DNA of 64,000 nt, taken from assembly GCF_900233005.1 (NCBI RefSeq), contig NZ_LT960611.1, positions 2,666,001 to 2,730,000 on the forward strand, in the 5' to 3' direction. Source of the stretch: Vibrio tapetis subsp. tapetis (GTDB lineage Bacteria > Pseudomonadota > Gammaproteobacteria > Enterobacterales > Vibrionaceae). Under the pieces are notes generated by a model. It was not told where the DNA came from. It was given only the letters and a program-made list of their open reading frames with translations, and ran no database searches. Below, in pieces: positions 27,306 to 36,089 of the stretch (the stretch's first letter is position 1; each line of letters starts with the position of its first letter). A program made the translations under genes and the position numbers.

Positions 27306-29345
27306 TTAAAACTCCAGCCCCATCTGAATTGAGTCTTCTTCAATACCAAAAGGTGCATTTCGAGACCGCTCAAACTTAACCACTAAGACTTCATATTCTC
27401 TTTTTTTGTCTGTATCTACCAAAGACTCAAAATCATTCGTAGTGAATGATAGGGCTCCTCTACGACTAAGAGGTAAACCCCACTTAGGACACAGTAAGCT
27501 ATTGATATGATATTTGTTAATCAACGCTTGAGAGTTCTTATCTTGTCGATCTTGCCCCCTCACGAGCACACCAGTCAACTCAGCCCATAACAGTACATCT
27601 CGAGAGCCTTGGGATAATTTAGTCGTATCGATGGTAAAGGACGACGCAGAACACTCTACAGGTTTATCTGCATACATTTCGATACGGAGTAACTCACATA
27701 TATTATGCAAAAAATAAGAAACTTGATTCCCGAGCTTGCCTTCACAACCACATTCACTATGGAACCAATTGGAAGCTTCAAGTAAAGCAATGCGCTGAGA
27801 TTGAATGGATATAAGACTATTACTAGAAAAAGGTGTCCTACCTTCAAAGACTTCTGTTTTATAGATATTTCTTAACACAGTTAGAATATGCCTTGGGAAG
27901 CCTGTTGTTGCTCTAAACAGGTTATCCAGCCCTAAGTATTGCTCTAAATTATTATGGTGCTTAATTCTCAATGACTTTGCTATATAATTATTTTTATAAT
28001 AGCTGATTTTCTTTGCAATAGGAGACGACTTATCTGAATGGCCAGATATGTATTTTTCAGCATCTGACTTTAATTTGTCAGAATTTTCAATAAGATCTGA
28101 GACTCTAACCTCATTGCTAGACCAATGCTGAGAAAATAAATGTATTAGTGTTGACTCAATAAGTTCAGATTGATTGCAAGAAATATTTTTAATGATTTTT
28201 TCAACATCATCCTTTGGTATGTTTGTGCTTTCTATACTCTTTTTGAAGGATCTCATTTTTTTAGACAAACCGTCCCGGTTAAAATCTTTAGTATTAGTAA
28301 CTTCAGAATAGTCTGGACTTTCAAAAAATGAATTAAGAAACTCTTTCTTAACCGATAGTTCACTTTCAAGTATATTTAAATGGCTCTTTTCAATCGAAAT
28401 AAACTTTGCTTTACTCAATCTATTTAAAATAAGATTAATCGCAAAGCCTTCATAGTTTGAAACCTCACTTAAAAGATCATCAAGCTTAACAATTTCATAC
28501 TCGTGACCTTCCCTATTCTTTTCACCAGACCCTAGAGTTTTAAAGGTTTTCATACCATAGCCTCGAGCACCAATGCGAAATGAGCAAGGTAGCTTTTTCT
28601 CTCTCAACAATGTATTTATATACACTTGTTGAGAATAGCTAATATTCTCCAGTTCATCTATAATATAAAGAAAAGTAACATCCTTTAAATAAGAGCTATA
28701 TTCGGAAATTAATTTTGGAATACCAAAAATTAAAGATCCTCTTGCTGCTAGTACATTCACTTCAATATCTTCGATAAAGAAAGCATTACTAACCGCATAA
28801 TCTACCTCTTTGGATAAACCAAGTATTAATTTCTTTAACTCGTCTAGTGTTTCAATATTATTAAATTGTTCACTATCTCCAGAGAATAAACCTAAAACAT
28901 CAGAGCAGAAATCTCGCTGATTATCAAAAACTTGTTCTTTATTGTTGATATCTAACAGAGATTGAATAACTAATCCTGCACACCAAAGTTCGTATGAATA
29001 TTGAAACAGTGCATTCTTCTTTTCTTCTTGAAATGGTAAGCTTTCAAAACGCTCTCCATTCAACCCACTAGCTTGGAAATACACACCAAAGTATCCATCT
29101 CTTTTAATGCCTTCTAATATGGAATCTTTATTTCTAATGCTCTGAGAATTATGGGAAAAGTACCTCATCAAGTGAGTTTTACCACTGCCTTTCCCCCCAA
29201 TTATAAATTGAGAAACTTTGTGTGTAGGACAGAAAACATCAAGAAAGCCACCTTGAGGATTATCTACCCACTGTTCATTAATTTCACTATCATTTAAGTC
29301 ATTAGCCTTAATGGTAGTAAACGGGTTTCTTTCTAGTAAATCCAT
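27306..29345 (-). CDS. Large P-loop ATPase (ORC/CDC6-like STAND/AAA+ type)
   Basis: 679 residues from the ATG at 29345, chosen because GTGAGGATAAA precedes it; an ATG ten codons upstream overlaps the previous gene. Walker A is I-G-G-K-G-S-G-K-T (about 49-57) and Walker B is F-L-Y-I-I-D-E-L-E (about 225-233), followed by a likely sensor region at R-I-G-A-R-G-Y-G. The N-terminal N-P-F-T-T-I-K-A-x-D-L is typical of ORC-CDC6-like ATPases found next to phosphoribosyltransferase-like proteins in predicted conflict systems. The C-terminal 350 residues are helical and end in a winged-helix-like stretch. Role inferred: sensing or switching ATPase of a defence operon. Confidence 0.75.
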   Translation of the reverse strand: MDLLERNPFTTIKANDLNDSEINEQWVDNPQGGFLDVFCPTHKVSQFIIGGKGSGKTHLMRYFSHNSQSIRNKDSILEGIKRDGYFGVYFQASGLNGERFESLPFQEEKKNALFQYSYELWCAGLVIQSLLDINNKEQVFDNQRDFCSDVLGLFSGDSEQFNNIETLDELKKLILGLSKEVDYAVSNAFFIEDIEVNVLAARGSLIFGIPKLISEYSSYLKDVTFLYIIDELENISYSQQVYINTLLREKKLPCSFRIGARGYGMKTFKTLGSGEKNREGHEYEIVKLDDLLSEVSNYEGFAINLILNRLSKAKFISIEKSHLNILESELSVKKEFLNSFFESPDYSEVTNTKDFNRDGLSKKMRSFKKSIESTNIPKDDVEKIIKNISCNQSELIESTLIHLFSQHWSSNEVRVSDLIENSDKLKSDAEKYISGHSDKSSPIAKKISYYKNNYIAKSLRIKHHNNLEQYLGLDNLFRATTGFPRHILTVLRNIYKTEVFEGRTPFSSNSLISIQSQRIALLEASNWFHSECGCEGKLGNQVSYFLHNICELLRIEMYADKPVECSASSFTIDTTKLSQGSRDVLLWAELTGVLVRGQDRQDKNSQALINKYHINSLLCPKWGLPLSRRGALSFTTNDFESLVDTDKKREYEVLVVKFERSRNAPFGIEEDSIQMGLEF

Positions 29346-29355
29346 TTTATCCTCA

Positions 29356-30108
29356 CTAATTATACTTAAAGCCATATTTTTTATGGTAACGTTTAAAGAG
29401 AGGTTCCCAGTTATTTTCTCCCCAAATTATTGGAAGAGTGTTATCTGGAGTATTGTGTGTAAATCCAAGTAATAATTGGCTTCCCTTATAACCTAAACAA
29501 TGTTCACCTCCGAACAAGTTAATTCCATACTTTTCACAAAATGTTTTAGCAAATTCTTGGGATATAGGAAGGTATTCTTCATTTCTAAACTGTCTTGCGC
29601 CATCAGAAAAGCATTTAAATGTCTCATCCAACTCAAAAATGCAATCAACCAAGTCAAAGTCACTTTCTCTTCTAATATTCTCCATACCTTCGACAGTTGA
29701 GAATAACGTGAAATAGTAGACCTCAACATTAGGATCAATAGCTTTCATTTCCGATACTAATTTTTTAGAGTATTGAATAGCTTGAGTGCCACTCCCACAT
29801 ACATCATCAAGCAAAATATACCTTTTAACTTCAGGTTTATTCATCTTCAAAGATACATTGCCATCTCCATCACGATCAAAAGATAATATCTCATGACTAT
29901 GCATAAAGTCATCTTTACCTAATTCATTTTCCTGCCTAAAAAAGTAAAGAAGATGAGTTCCACTTTCAGAAGGGTTCCCTATCCCTAAAAACCTAGTAGC
30001 CTTCAATTCGCTTAGTATTTCAGACTCAATTACAGCTATATCTTTTACATTATCGTTTTTCTTTCTCACATTTTGGATAAGAGGTTTGAAAAACTTATCT
30101 CTGTACAA
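29356..30108 (-). pseudogene. Phosphoribosyltransferase-like gene, 3' part (split by IS200/IS605)
   Basis: The frame reads Y-R-D-K-F-F-K-P-L onwards and includes the PRPP-loop signature Y-I-L-L-D-D-V-C-G-S-G-T-Q-A-I. This matches the type I phosphoribosyltransferase-like proteins found in predicted bacterial conflict systems rather than a salvage enzyme. The apparent start TTG at 30108 has no ribosome site and lies at the edge of the transposon; the true N-terminus is on the other side (32129-32348). Closing the gap restores one frame: …E-L-L-N-I-M-S-L-Y-R-D-K-F-F. The lack of a proper start suggests the gene is inactive, although internal initiation cannot be excluded. Confidence 0.8.
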
Positions 30109-30156
30109 AGACGTGAACTACTCGCAGCTAAAGCAGCGAGCTTCTAAGATAACAAC

Positions 30157-31548
30157 CTAAGCCGCTAACTTTTCTTTTTTGACGCTTCGTTGGACACCGC
30201 TAGTCGAGCTTTTGGCTCGGCTAGTCTTACGATTGCCTCCACGTCCACTATCTGACTTGGTTCTTAGAACCCCATCGCCAGACAACACCGTTCCAGTGTC
30301 TAATATTAGATTAATTGCCCGTTTCTTAATGACCAGTGATGCGTTGTTATCTGCATTGTCAGAATTTCCACAGTTACCGCACACAAATAGTTCTTGTGAG
30401 TCTCGGTTGTCGGGGTGAGTGTGACCGCACTTGGCGCACTCCTGACTGGTGTAGGCTGGATTTACTTTGAATACGGCTTTTCCTGCTTGGTAAGCCTTGT
30501 ATTTGGTGTACGTTTCTATGATGTGCCAACCAACGTTTAAGATGGACTTGTTTAGCCCTGCCTTTTGCTTGGCTCTGTTTGACACATATCGGCCTTGTTC
30601 GTCCTGCTTTGCCTTTGGCTTGCGCGTCATACTTGAGGTTCGTAAAGCCTCGAACACAATAACCTTTGCTTTGCTATCGACAAGCTCGCGGCTTGTCTTG
30701 TGGGCGAAATCGTTACGGATATTCGCCTTTTTAGCGTGGTGCGTAGCAATGCGGTACTTGGTTTTATTTCTGCCATTTGAGCCTTTAGTTTGACGCGCCA
30801 ATTTGCGTTGTAATCGCTTAATGTAGCGATCAGCTTTGGTCATGTTCTTTTTCTGGTTATCGCCTTCTTCGTCAGAAAAGTCGAACGTCATAGAGCCAGC
30901 GTGTACAGGGATAGCCACACCACGGTCTACGCCAATGGTGTGTTCTTCCAGATATTCTTTTGTTGAGCCTTGCAGGAATGCTAAGTGTTCAGCATTGCTA
31001 GGTAGCTCTGACTCATCCTTGCCGTTCCCATAGCAGAAAGACACATAATATTGACCACGCTCTTTGCGCACATAAAGCGAGTTTGGGATCTCGAACTTAC
31101 TATGAGCCTTAAAAGATAAGTAACCAATATTATTGGTCTTCGTACCGATAAATAGGCGTAAATTGCCATCTTCGCAACGGTCGAAGCGGAACACTTCACG
31201 AGTAAGGTAGATACTTCCGCGATCAGTCTTAGGTTTGCGCTTAGGTCTCCCACACGCGCCTTTCATGAACTTTTGGTAAGTCTGATACCAGTTAACAGCA
31301 CTGTTGCGGATTATCTGGCTAGGACACTGATAGAGCCAAGGTGATAGCTCTTTAGATTTGAACTGCGATGCTTTCTGATCAATAGGGGCATAAGTGCCAA
31401 TTGGATAATACTTACGCGCAAAAGTACGGTAATACCTTTCTTCATCGACTTTGGCATTCCAAATACTACGCGCACAGCCCATCCACTGGCTTAGTACCAG
31501 TTTTTGATTTGGTGTAGGGTTAGCGCGTAGCTTGATGCCAGTTAGCAT
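30157..31548 (-). CDS. tnpB: TnpB, RNA-guided nuclease of the IS200/IS605 element
   Basis: TnpB is an RNA-guided RuvC-type endonuclease, ancestor of Cas12, that helps keep the element at its donor site. 463 residues from M-L-T-G-I-K-L-R-A-N-P-T; an ATG 7 codons upstream is also open. RuvC I is I-G-V-D-R-G-V, RuvC II is V-I-V-F-E-A-L-R, a zinc ribbon is C-A-K-C-G-H…C-G-N-C-G, and RuvC III is D-N-A-D-N-N-A-S. All catalytic residues are present. The guide RNA should be encoded over its 3' end and the right-end hairpin. Confidence 0.93.
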   Translation of the reverse strand: MLTGIKLRANPTPNQKLVLSQWMGCARSIWNAKVDEERYYRTFARKYYPIGTYAPIDQKASQFKSKELSPWLYQCPSQIIRNSAVNWYQTYQKFMKGACGRPKRKPKTDRGSIYLTREVFRFDRCEDGNLRLFIGTKTNNIGYLSFKAHSKFEIPNSLYVRKERGQYYVSFCYGNGKDESELPSNAEHLAFLQGSTKEYLEEHTIGVDRGVAIPVHAGSMTFDFSDEEGDNQKKNMTKADRYIKRLQRKLARQTKGSNGRNKTKYRIATHHAKKANIRNDFAHKTSRELVDSKAKVIVFEALRTSSMTRKPKAKQDEQGRYVSNRAKQKAGLNKSILNVGWHIIETYTKYKAYQAGKAVFKVNPAYTSQECAKCGHTHPDNRDSQELFVCGNCGNSDNADNNASLVIKKRAINLILDTGTVLSGDGVLRTKSDSGRGGNRKTSRAKSSTSGVQRSVKKEKLAA

Positions 31549-31616
31549 GATAGTTCCATTGGTTGTCATTCGCAGCGAATATTATTACACTTAATGGTAA
31601 ATTGTCAATCAAGTCT

Positions 31617-32081
31617 ATGGTTAATATGTACGAATGGAGAACAGGCAGAAGCTGCCTTTTTAAGAACAATGCGCACCTAGTCTTTGTTACTAAATATCGT
31701 AGAGGTGTTTTCACCAAAGAGATGTTGGATAGAACCAAAGAAATAATGAAGGAAACGTGTAAGCAAATGGATTGTGAACTATTAGAGTTCGGTGGTGAAC
31801 ATGATCACGTTCACTTGATGGTGTCTATTCACCCGAAGGTAGCTGTATCGAACTTGGTTGGTAAGCTGAAAGGGAAATCGTCATACATGCTAAGGCGCGA
31901 GTATTGGGAGCGCATAAAGACAATGCTTTGGGGTAATCACTTTTGGTCGCCTAGCTATTGTGTTGTGTCATGTGGTGGTGCGAGTTTGGACGTTGTTAAA
32001 CAGTACATCGAAAACCAAAGTACACCACCAAGTGAAAGCGCCGTAAAAACGTCACGCGCTTTAAGTCAGAGAAAAGACTAG
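31617..32081 (+). CDS. tnpA: TnpA, Y1 HUH transposase of the IS200/IS605 element
   Basis: Single-strand transposase. 154 residues from ATG 31617, or 151 from ATG 31626. The HUH motif is H64-V-H66 in G-E-H-D-H-V-H-L, and the nucleophile is Tyr130 in V-K-Q-Y-I-E-N-Q. Also typical are H-L-V-F-V-T-K-Y-R-R and W-G-N-H-F-W-S-P-S-Y. It is divergent from tnpB and looks intact. Confidence 0.93.
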   Translation: MVNMYEWRTGRSCLFKNNAHLVFVTKYRRGVFTKEMLDRTKEIMKETCKQMDCELLEFGGEHDHVHLMVSIHPKVAVSNLVGKLKGKSSYMLRREYWERIKTMLWGNHFWSPSYCVVSCGGASLDVVKQYIENQSTPPSESAVKTSRALSQRKD

Positions 32082-32128
32082 TTACCTCTTGCTTGACTCG
32101 CCCTTAAAAGGGCGAGATTGCGCAAGCA

Positions 32129-32348
32129 TAATGTTCAAGAGCTCTCGAATCTCCCTAGCTCCGAAGTACATGAAATTACTTAGTAGATACATCGCGTGTG
32201 CTTGCTCACACTCTGCATCCTCATGCGAAGATTCAAAATTATCCAACCAACGAGAGAGATTTCCACGATTTACTTTACTTTCCCATAGGCTCTGAGAAAG
32301 TCGCATAATCTTTATATCGAGCATCTCTTTAAAATTAAACTCATTCAT
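32129..32348 (-). pseudogene. Phosphoribosyltransferase-like gene, 5' part
   Basis: Begins M-N-E-F-N-F-K-E-M and contains the helical N-terminal region W-L-D-N-F-E-S-S-H-E-D and Y-F-G-A-R-E-I-R-E-L-L-N-I-M that precedes the PRTase core in this family. The start ATG overlaps the methyltransferase stop (ATGA), so translation was coupled. The frame runs into the IS left end and stops at 32082, giving at most an 88-residue peptide whose last dozen codons are transposon sequence. Confidence 0.75.
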
Positions 32349-33763
32349 TTTTTAAAAACCAGTATCCATTCTGAATTTATAATACTTGCTGTTTTATTTC
32401 TTTTAGTCATTAATCCTCTAGAATGAATATCATCAACTAGAACCAACTTTGTAGAAAAGCCTAACCTTTCAGCCAATAGCCTTATGTATTTCTGTGTTTC
32501 AAACTTTCTACCACAAACTTCATTATTGCCAATAACAATGACACAGTATTTATCTTTCTTTAAAACTCTATACATTTCAGAGATTGCACTTTCCATCTCT
32601 TTTAGGTAATTACTGTTTATATGTGATCTAAGAGGGTTTTCCTTCTCAACTTCATCAAAAAAAGCATCAATATCAGCTAAGCCAAACCTTATAGATTCGA
32701 TATACTCTGACTTACTGTAATGCTCCCTCCCAATGTTTAGTTTCTCATAGTCCCTTAAGTTTTTTTCTTCACACAAGCCTAGCCAACCCAAACTCAATGA
32801 AGACGAACGAATATACTTCTGAGCACCTGCATAAGGTGGGGAAGTCACAATAAAATCAACACTACTTGGCTCCAGAAGATCAGCTTCGTTGTCTAAGCTT
32901 TTAGTTACTCTCCTAGCATCCTCTGAAACAACCTGAGCCGTAACATCATCACCATAAACCTTTTCCAGTAATGATATTCTATTTATGTTCTTATCTACCT
33001 GACTACCAAATAACTTAATAACATCAACACCTTGCAACTCTACTAGCTTATCTGTCAATCGATTTTTTATATCAGTATTAACATACTTCTCAGGCTTGAT
33101 TTTTACTGGAACACTCAAGTTAGGATCTGCATAACTGACTTTTTTAACTATGCTTGAGAAGGTAGCCAAAAAAAACTCTAGTTCTTTCCCTGAACAGATA
33201 TCATTTATAGCTCGGTACAACTGAGACAATTGCTTGATTGTACTTTCAGAGAACCAATGCTCCACATTAACAACATTAAGCGGAATAACCTTCCTAAGCC
33301 TCTTAGATTTCACAATTATCGAAGCTTTTGTTTTTTGTAGCTTCCCAACGTCCTGCCTAGTTGTCTTTACTTTAGCGATCAATCTCGCAAGTGGATTTGC
33401 ATCACACCCAATAGCTCTATGACCAGCAAGTAGCGACTCTAGAAGTACTGTTCCAGAACCGCAAAAAGGGTCTAGAACCAAACTCTTAGTTTCGGGGAGG
33501 AGTATCTTTGAGTTGAGAAAAAATATAGGTATATGTTTGATCAGCTTAGCTGGGTAACTATGGATATAGTGAGTATAAGAATCAGAGTAAGGTACCCAAT
33601 CAACTAAATCTCTAAAATTAACTTCAATAGGTTTTTTTTCTTCTTCGTATGCAAGGAAGAACGCAGCCAACTCCTGATCAATTCTATAGCTATTACATCC
33701 ACTCGAGCCCATAAAGCTCTTGTTGATAAGTGCGGATGCTTGATGAGTTGTTTGTGTCGTCAT
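32345..33763 (-). CDS. DNA methyltransferase, first gene of the candidate defence operon
   Basis: SAM-dependent DNA methyltransferase of the N4-cytosine/N6-adenine type. H-S-Y-P-A-K-L-I-K-H-I precedes the SAM site D-P-F-C-G-S-G-T (about 98-104); the catalytic motif is T-S-P-P-Y near residue 310. 472 residues from ATG 33763; a GTG five codons earlier is possible, and neither has a strong ribosome site. No separate restriction endonuclease is next to it. It is the promoter-proximal gene of the methyltransferase-PRTase-ATPase-unknown set, with overlapping or touching junctions throughout. It may mark self DNA or modify a signal; that is not shown. Confidence 0.85.
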   Translation of the reverse strand: MTTQTTHQASALINKSFMGSSGCNSYRIDQELAAFFLAYEEEKKPIEVNFRDLVDWVPYSDSYTHYIHSYPAKLIKHIPIFFLNSKILLPETKSLVLDPFCGSGTVLLESLLAGHRAIGCDANPLARLIAKVKTTRQDVGKLQKTKASIIVKSKRLRKVIPLNVVNVEHWFSESTIKQLSQLYRAINDICSGKELEFFLATFSSIVKKVSYADPNLSVPVKIKPEKYVNTDIKNRLTDKLVELQGVDVIKLFGSQVDKNINRISLLEKVYGDDVTAQVVSEDARRVTKSLDNEADLLEPSSVDFIVTSPPYAGAQKYIRSSSLSLGWLGLCEEKNLRDYEKLNIGREHYSKSEYIESIRFGLADIDAFFDEVEKENPLRSHINSNYLKEMESAISEMYRVLKKDKYCVIVIGNNEVCGRKFETQKYIRLLAERLGFSTKLVLVDDIHSRGLMTKRNKTASIINSEWILVFKK

Positions 33764-33778
33764 TAAAAGTAAGGTCAC

Positions 33779-33910
33779 TATTAGTTAATTAGAGTAGCTA
33801 CAATGCTTTGATCCAAGGTAAAGCATCTAAGCCATACAAAAAGGTAAAATAACATTATATCATGCGTATACGAGTATTGAACGCTCAAATAATCAAACTA
33901 ATACATATAA
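33779..33910. promoter_or_regulatory. Upstream region of the methyltransferase operon
   Basis: About 130 bp of AT-rich DNA before the operon, ending at the IS66 remnant. It must contain the operon promoter. No operator-like repeat is evident. Confidence 0.4.
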
Positions 33911-34135
33911 CCAATAAGCCGTATCCGCCCCATGAACCCACGGGGTGAGATAATTAGTGCTTGAAGTTCTAGGGCAACAGCGAATCAATATTAGGCTCTG
34001 GTTTCGCTAACTCTTTCATGCACTTGAGCAAGTAATTATAGAGGATAAGACCGTTCGCTTTTGCTGTCTCGATGATACTTTAAAGAATGGCACTCGCTTG
34101 AGCACCGTTGGCGTTATTTGAGAACAACTTGATTA
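33911..34135 (-). pseudogene. IS66-family transposase remnant (C-terminal end)
   Basis: Reading the minus strand gives L-F-S-N-N-A-N-G-A-Q-A-S-A-I-L-*-S-I-I-E-T-A-K-A-N-G-L-I-L-Y-N-Y-L-L-K and then L-L-P-*-N-F-K-H. This is the end of the IS66 TnpC transposase with two in-frame stops. A likely IS66 right end, rich in CCGCCCC and CCCACGGGG, follows near 33915-33945. The upstream part of the IS is missing and its break point touches the helicase C-terminus. Confidence 0.85.
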
Positions 34136-35515
34136 AGAAGCCGATATAAAAGCAGAAATGACTCGTTGCTTAAAGGCTCCTAGCCTGAGCTCATCGAAAT
34201 CGTTGTAATGCCCATATGAACAAGCTTCGGTGCTGATAGCACAGCCCCAATTCAAATTTGAATTACTCTCATTGTATTCGCTTAAAAGAGCCATACACTG
34301 CAAACTTGTATGTTTTGAATCGGCTTCAAACTCGATTATGTTTGCAATATTTGTAAATACACATGACTCTGGAATATCTTGTTCAATCCTTTCTGCATAC
34401 TCAATCAGGCTTTGCTCAGCAAAAGTGAATAACCATGCCTGCTGCTCGTCAGTGGAATTCACTCGAAGGATTCGTCCAAGAACTTGCCTGAAGTATAATT
34501 CTGTTTTGACCGAGCTCATGTGGCAACACACTTGAAGGCGCGGAATATCAGTACCCTCGCTAATCATTCCAACGCTAACGATCCACTGGCTATGGCCTTG
34601 CCTGTAACGTTCAATCTTAGCTAAAGGTTCTTCATGCTTATAAGTCACAATTGAGACCGATTGTGCGTACTTTTCAGAAAGAAGCTTTTTAATTGTTTGC
34701 GCATGCTGAATTGAGGCCGCGACAACTAAACCTCCTGTATTTGGGGTGTGGGTTCGGATTTCTGCAAGCTTCTTACAACCTAACCCAAGCAGGTACTCCA
34801 TTGCATCCTGATTATGAATGACGCTCTGATAAGAGGTCTTAGTCTGCTTAATCATTTCCAGTATCGAGGAAAACGATTCTGTCTTTTCATCATTGGCCAC
34901 TGTCAGGTGTTCGTTATCGACCAAAACAATCTTTGGTGCCCTGCAAACCTTGTCAGTAATTGCTTGCTTGAGCGTATATTGATAATCAACGAGCATCTTT
35001 CCATCAGGGTCGCTGTACTCACCCAAAACAATCGGTAAAGAGTCCGAACGCCATGGCGTCCCTGAAAGCGCAAGGGTATACGTTGCTAGCCCTTGAATCT
35101 TAGTTAGGACTTGTTGCCCCCAAACATTCGCATTTTCAATTTCAGTACCAGAGCAATGATGAATCTCATCAAAGACCACAAATACTCGGTGATTACGCAA
35201 TGTCTGCCAAAATTCATCGTTGAGAAATTGAATTGCTTGATAGGTAAGAGACTGTCCAATAGAGCCTAATCCACCATTAAAGGTACAATTAAGGATCTGT
35301 GAAAAGGTTTGTTTAATTCCATCAGAGACCGTTAAAGACGGAGCAAAGCACAGAACAATATCGACCATATCTTCTTGCAGCAATCTTGAAGCGACCGTAG
35401 CAGCCAATACGGTTTTTCCGGCCCCTGGCGTTGCTTGGCAGAAGAAGTGCTGTTGATGTGAACTGTATTTATGTAATGCCTTTTCTGAGCATTCTGCCTG
35501 CCACTGCCTCAGCAT
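34133..35515 (-). CDS. SF2 DEAD/DEAH-type helicase (possibly 3'-truncated)
   Basis: 460 residues. Walker A is T-P-G-A-G-K-T-V-L, motif II is F-V-V-F-D-E-I-H-H, motif III is L-S-G-T-P-W-R, and the helicase C domain ends with Q-V-L-G-R-I-L-R-V, so both RecA lobes are present. It resembles ResIII-type helicases of restriction or defence systems. The last codons run straight into the IS66 remnant, so the native C-terminus may be lost. Its start overlaps the stop of the 174-residue gene, so the two form an operon. Confidence 0.85.
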   Translation of the reverse strand: MLRQWQAECSEKALHKYSSHQQHFFCQATPGAGKTVLAATVASRLLQEDMVDIVLCFAPSLTVSDGIKQTFSQILNCTFNGGLGSIGQSLTYQAIQFLNDEFWQTLRNHRVFVVFDEIHHCSGTEIENANVWGQQVLTKIQGLATYTLALSGTPWRSDSLPIVLGEYSDPDGKMLVDYQYTLKQAITDKVCRAPKIVLVDNEHLTVANDEKTESFSSILEMIKQTKTSYQSVIHNQDAMEYLLGLGCKKLAEIRTHTPNTGGLVVAASIQHAQTIKKLLSEKYAQSVSIVTYKHEEPLAKIERYRQGHSQWIVSVGMISEGTDIPRLQVCCHMSSVKTELYFRQVLGRILRVNSTDEQQAWLFTFAEQSLIEYAERIEQDIPESCVFTNIANIIEFEADSKHTSLQCMALLSEYNESNSNLNWGCAISTEACSYGHYNDFDELRLGAFKQRVISAFISAS

Positions 35516-36033
35516 GATGAACTGTTCTCTGAAAGTGCTTTAAGAACGTTCGTTAGTGCATTCACTCTTCCTAATAGCTGTGCAGAATTTTCTCGCGCTT
35601 GCTCAAGAAGTGGCGTTAGCTTTGGTTCCAGTTCAGGAAAGCGACTACAGGTCGATTGATACTCACTAATTTCCCCAAAGACTATTTCTAGCTCACCTTT
35701 GTATTGGTTGCGCTCACCTCTTAATACCGAGTAGTCAGACGAAGCTGAAATGGTAACGTTAGTGTTTTCTAACACCGTATCGGCTTGAAGAGTTTTGAAT
35801 AGGTCAGTTTGAAAGTAGCGTTTCTTTTGCCCTGAGCCTTCACTTCTAAGCCAATTGTTCTTCATAAAGCGTAAGATTTGTCGGTAAATCTTACGACGAA
35901 CATCATCTAGATCAACGTAGGAGTCATTAATAGCAACAAATGCATCTCTTAATTCAACTACCAAGAAACCATCCATCTCTCTTTCAATCAATAGCTTGTG
36001 CATTTCATCACTGATTTTCAAAAAACGCTTCAT
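35509..36033 (-). CDS. Winged-helix/coiled-coil partner of the helicase, unrecognised
   Basis: 174 residues. The N-terminal 80 look like a winged helix (V-R-R-K-I-Y-R-Q-I-L-R-F-M-K-N-N-W-L-R-S-E). The C-terminal 75 are predicted coiled coil (Y-K-G-E-L-E-I-V-F-G-E-I-S-E, then L-L-E-Q-A-R-E-N-S-A-Q-L-L-G-R). It overlaps the helicase start by 7 bp, so they act together. The divergent XRE gene and the two operators upstream suggest repression in normal conditions. No family name can be given. Confidence 0.7.
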   Translation of the reverse strand: MKRFLKISDEMHKLLIEREMDGFLVVELRDAFVAINDSYVDLDDVRRKIYRQILRFMKNNWLRSEGSGQKKRYFQTDLFKTLQADTVLENTNVTISASSDYSVLRGERNQYKGELEIVFGEISEYQSTCSRFPELEPKLTPLLEQARENSAQLLGRVNALTNVLKALSENSSSC

Positions 36034-36055
36034 GTACCGGTCACACCACTTAAAT

Positions 36056-36072
36056 ACTAAGAATTGCTTAGT
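36056..36072. promoter_or_regulatory. XRE operator 1
   Basis: Perfect dyad ACTAAG-N5-CTTAGT in the 102-bp divergent region between the helicase-partner gene and the XRE gene; its mate is 34 bp away. Confidence 0.75.
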
Positions 36073-36089
36073 ATACAGAAATAGATAAA

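Larger units (their letters stand above)
30113..32128. mobile_element. IS200/IS605-family element with divergent tnpA and tnpB
   Basis: About 2.0 kb. The ends are judged from stem-loops: a left-end hairpin CTCGCCCTT-TT-AAGGGCGAG (32097-32116) beyond tnpA and a right-end hairpin CTCGCTGCT-TT-AGCTGCGAG (30119-30138) beyond tnpB, as in IS605-type elements. Edges are uncertain by about 15 bp. No target duplication is seen, as expected for single-strand transposition. It interrupts the phosphoribosyltransferase-like gene. Confidence 0.85.

Noticed and set aside
30119..32116. CRISPR-like repeat array
   Set aside because: The two hairpins are the ends of an IS200/IS605 element; there are no regularly spaced repeats anywhere in the window.
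32082..32348. Stand-alone 88-residue hypothetical protein
   Set aside because: It is the 5' part of the PRTase-like gene; its last codons come from the IS left end.
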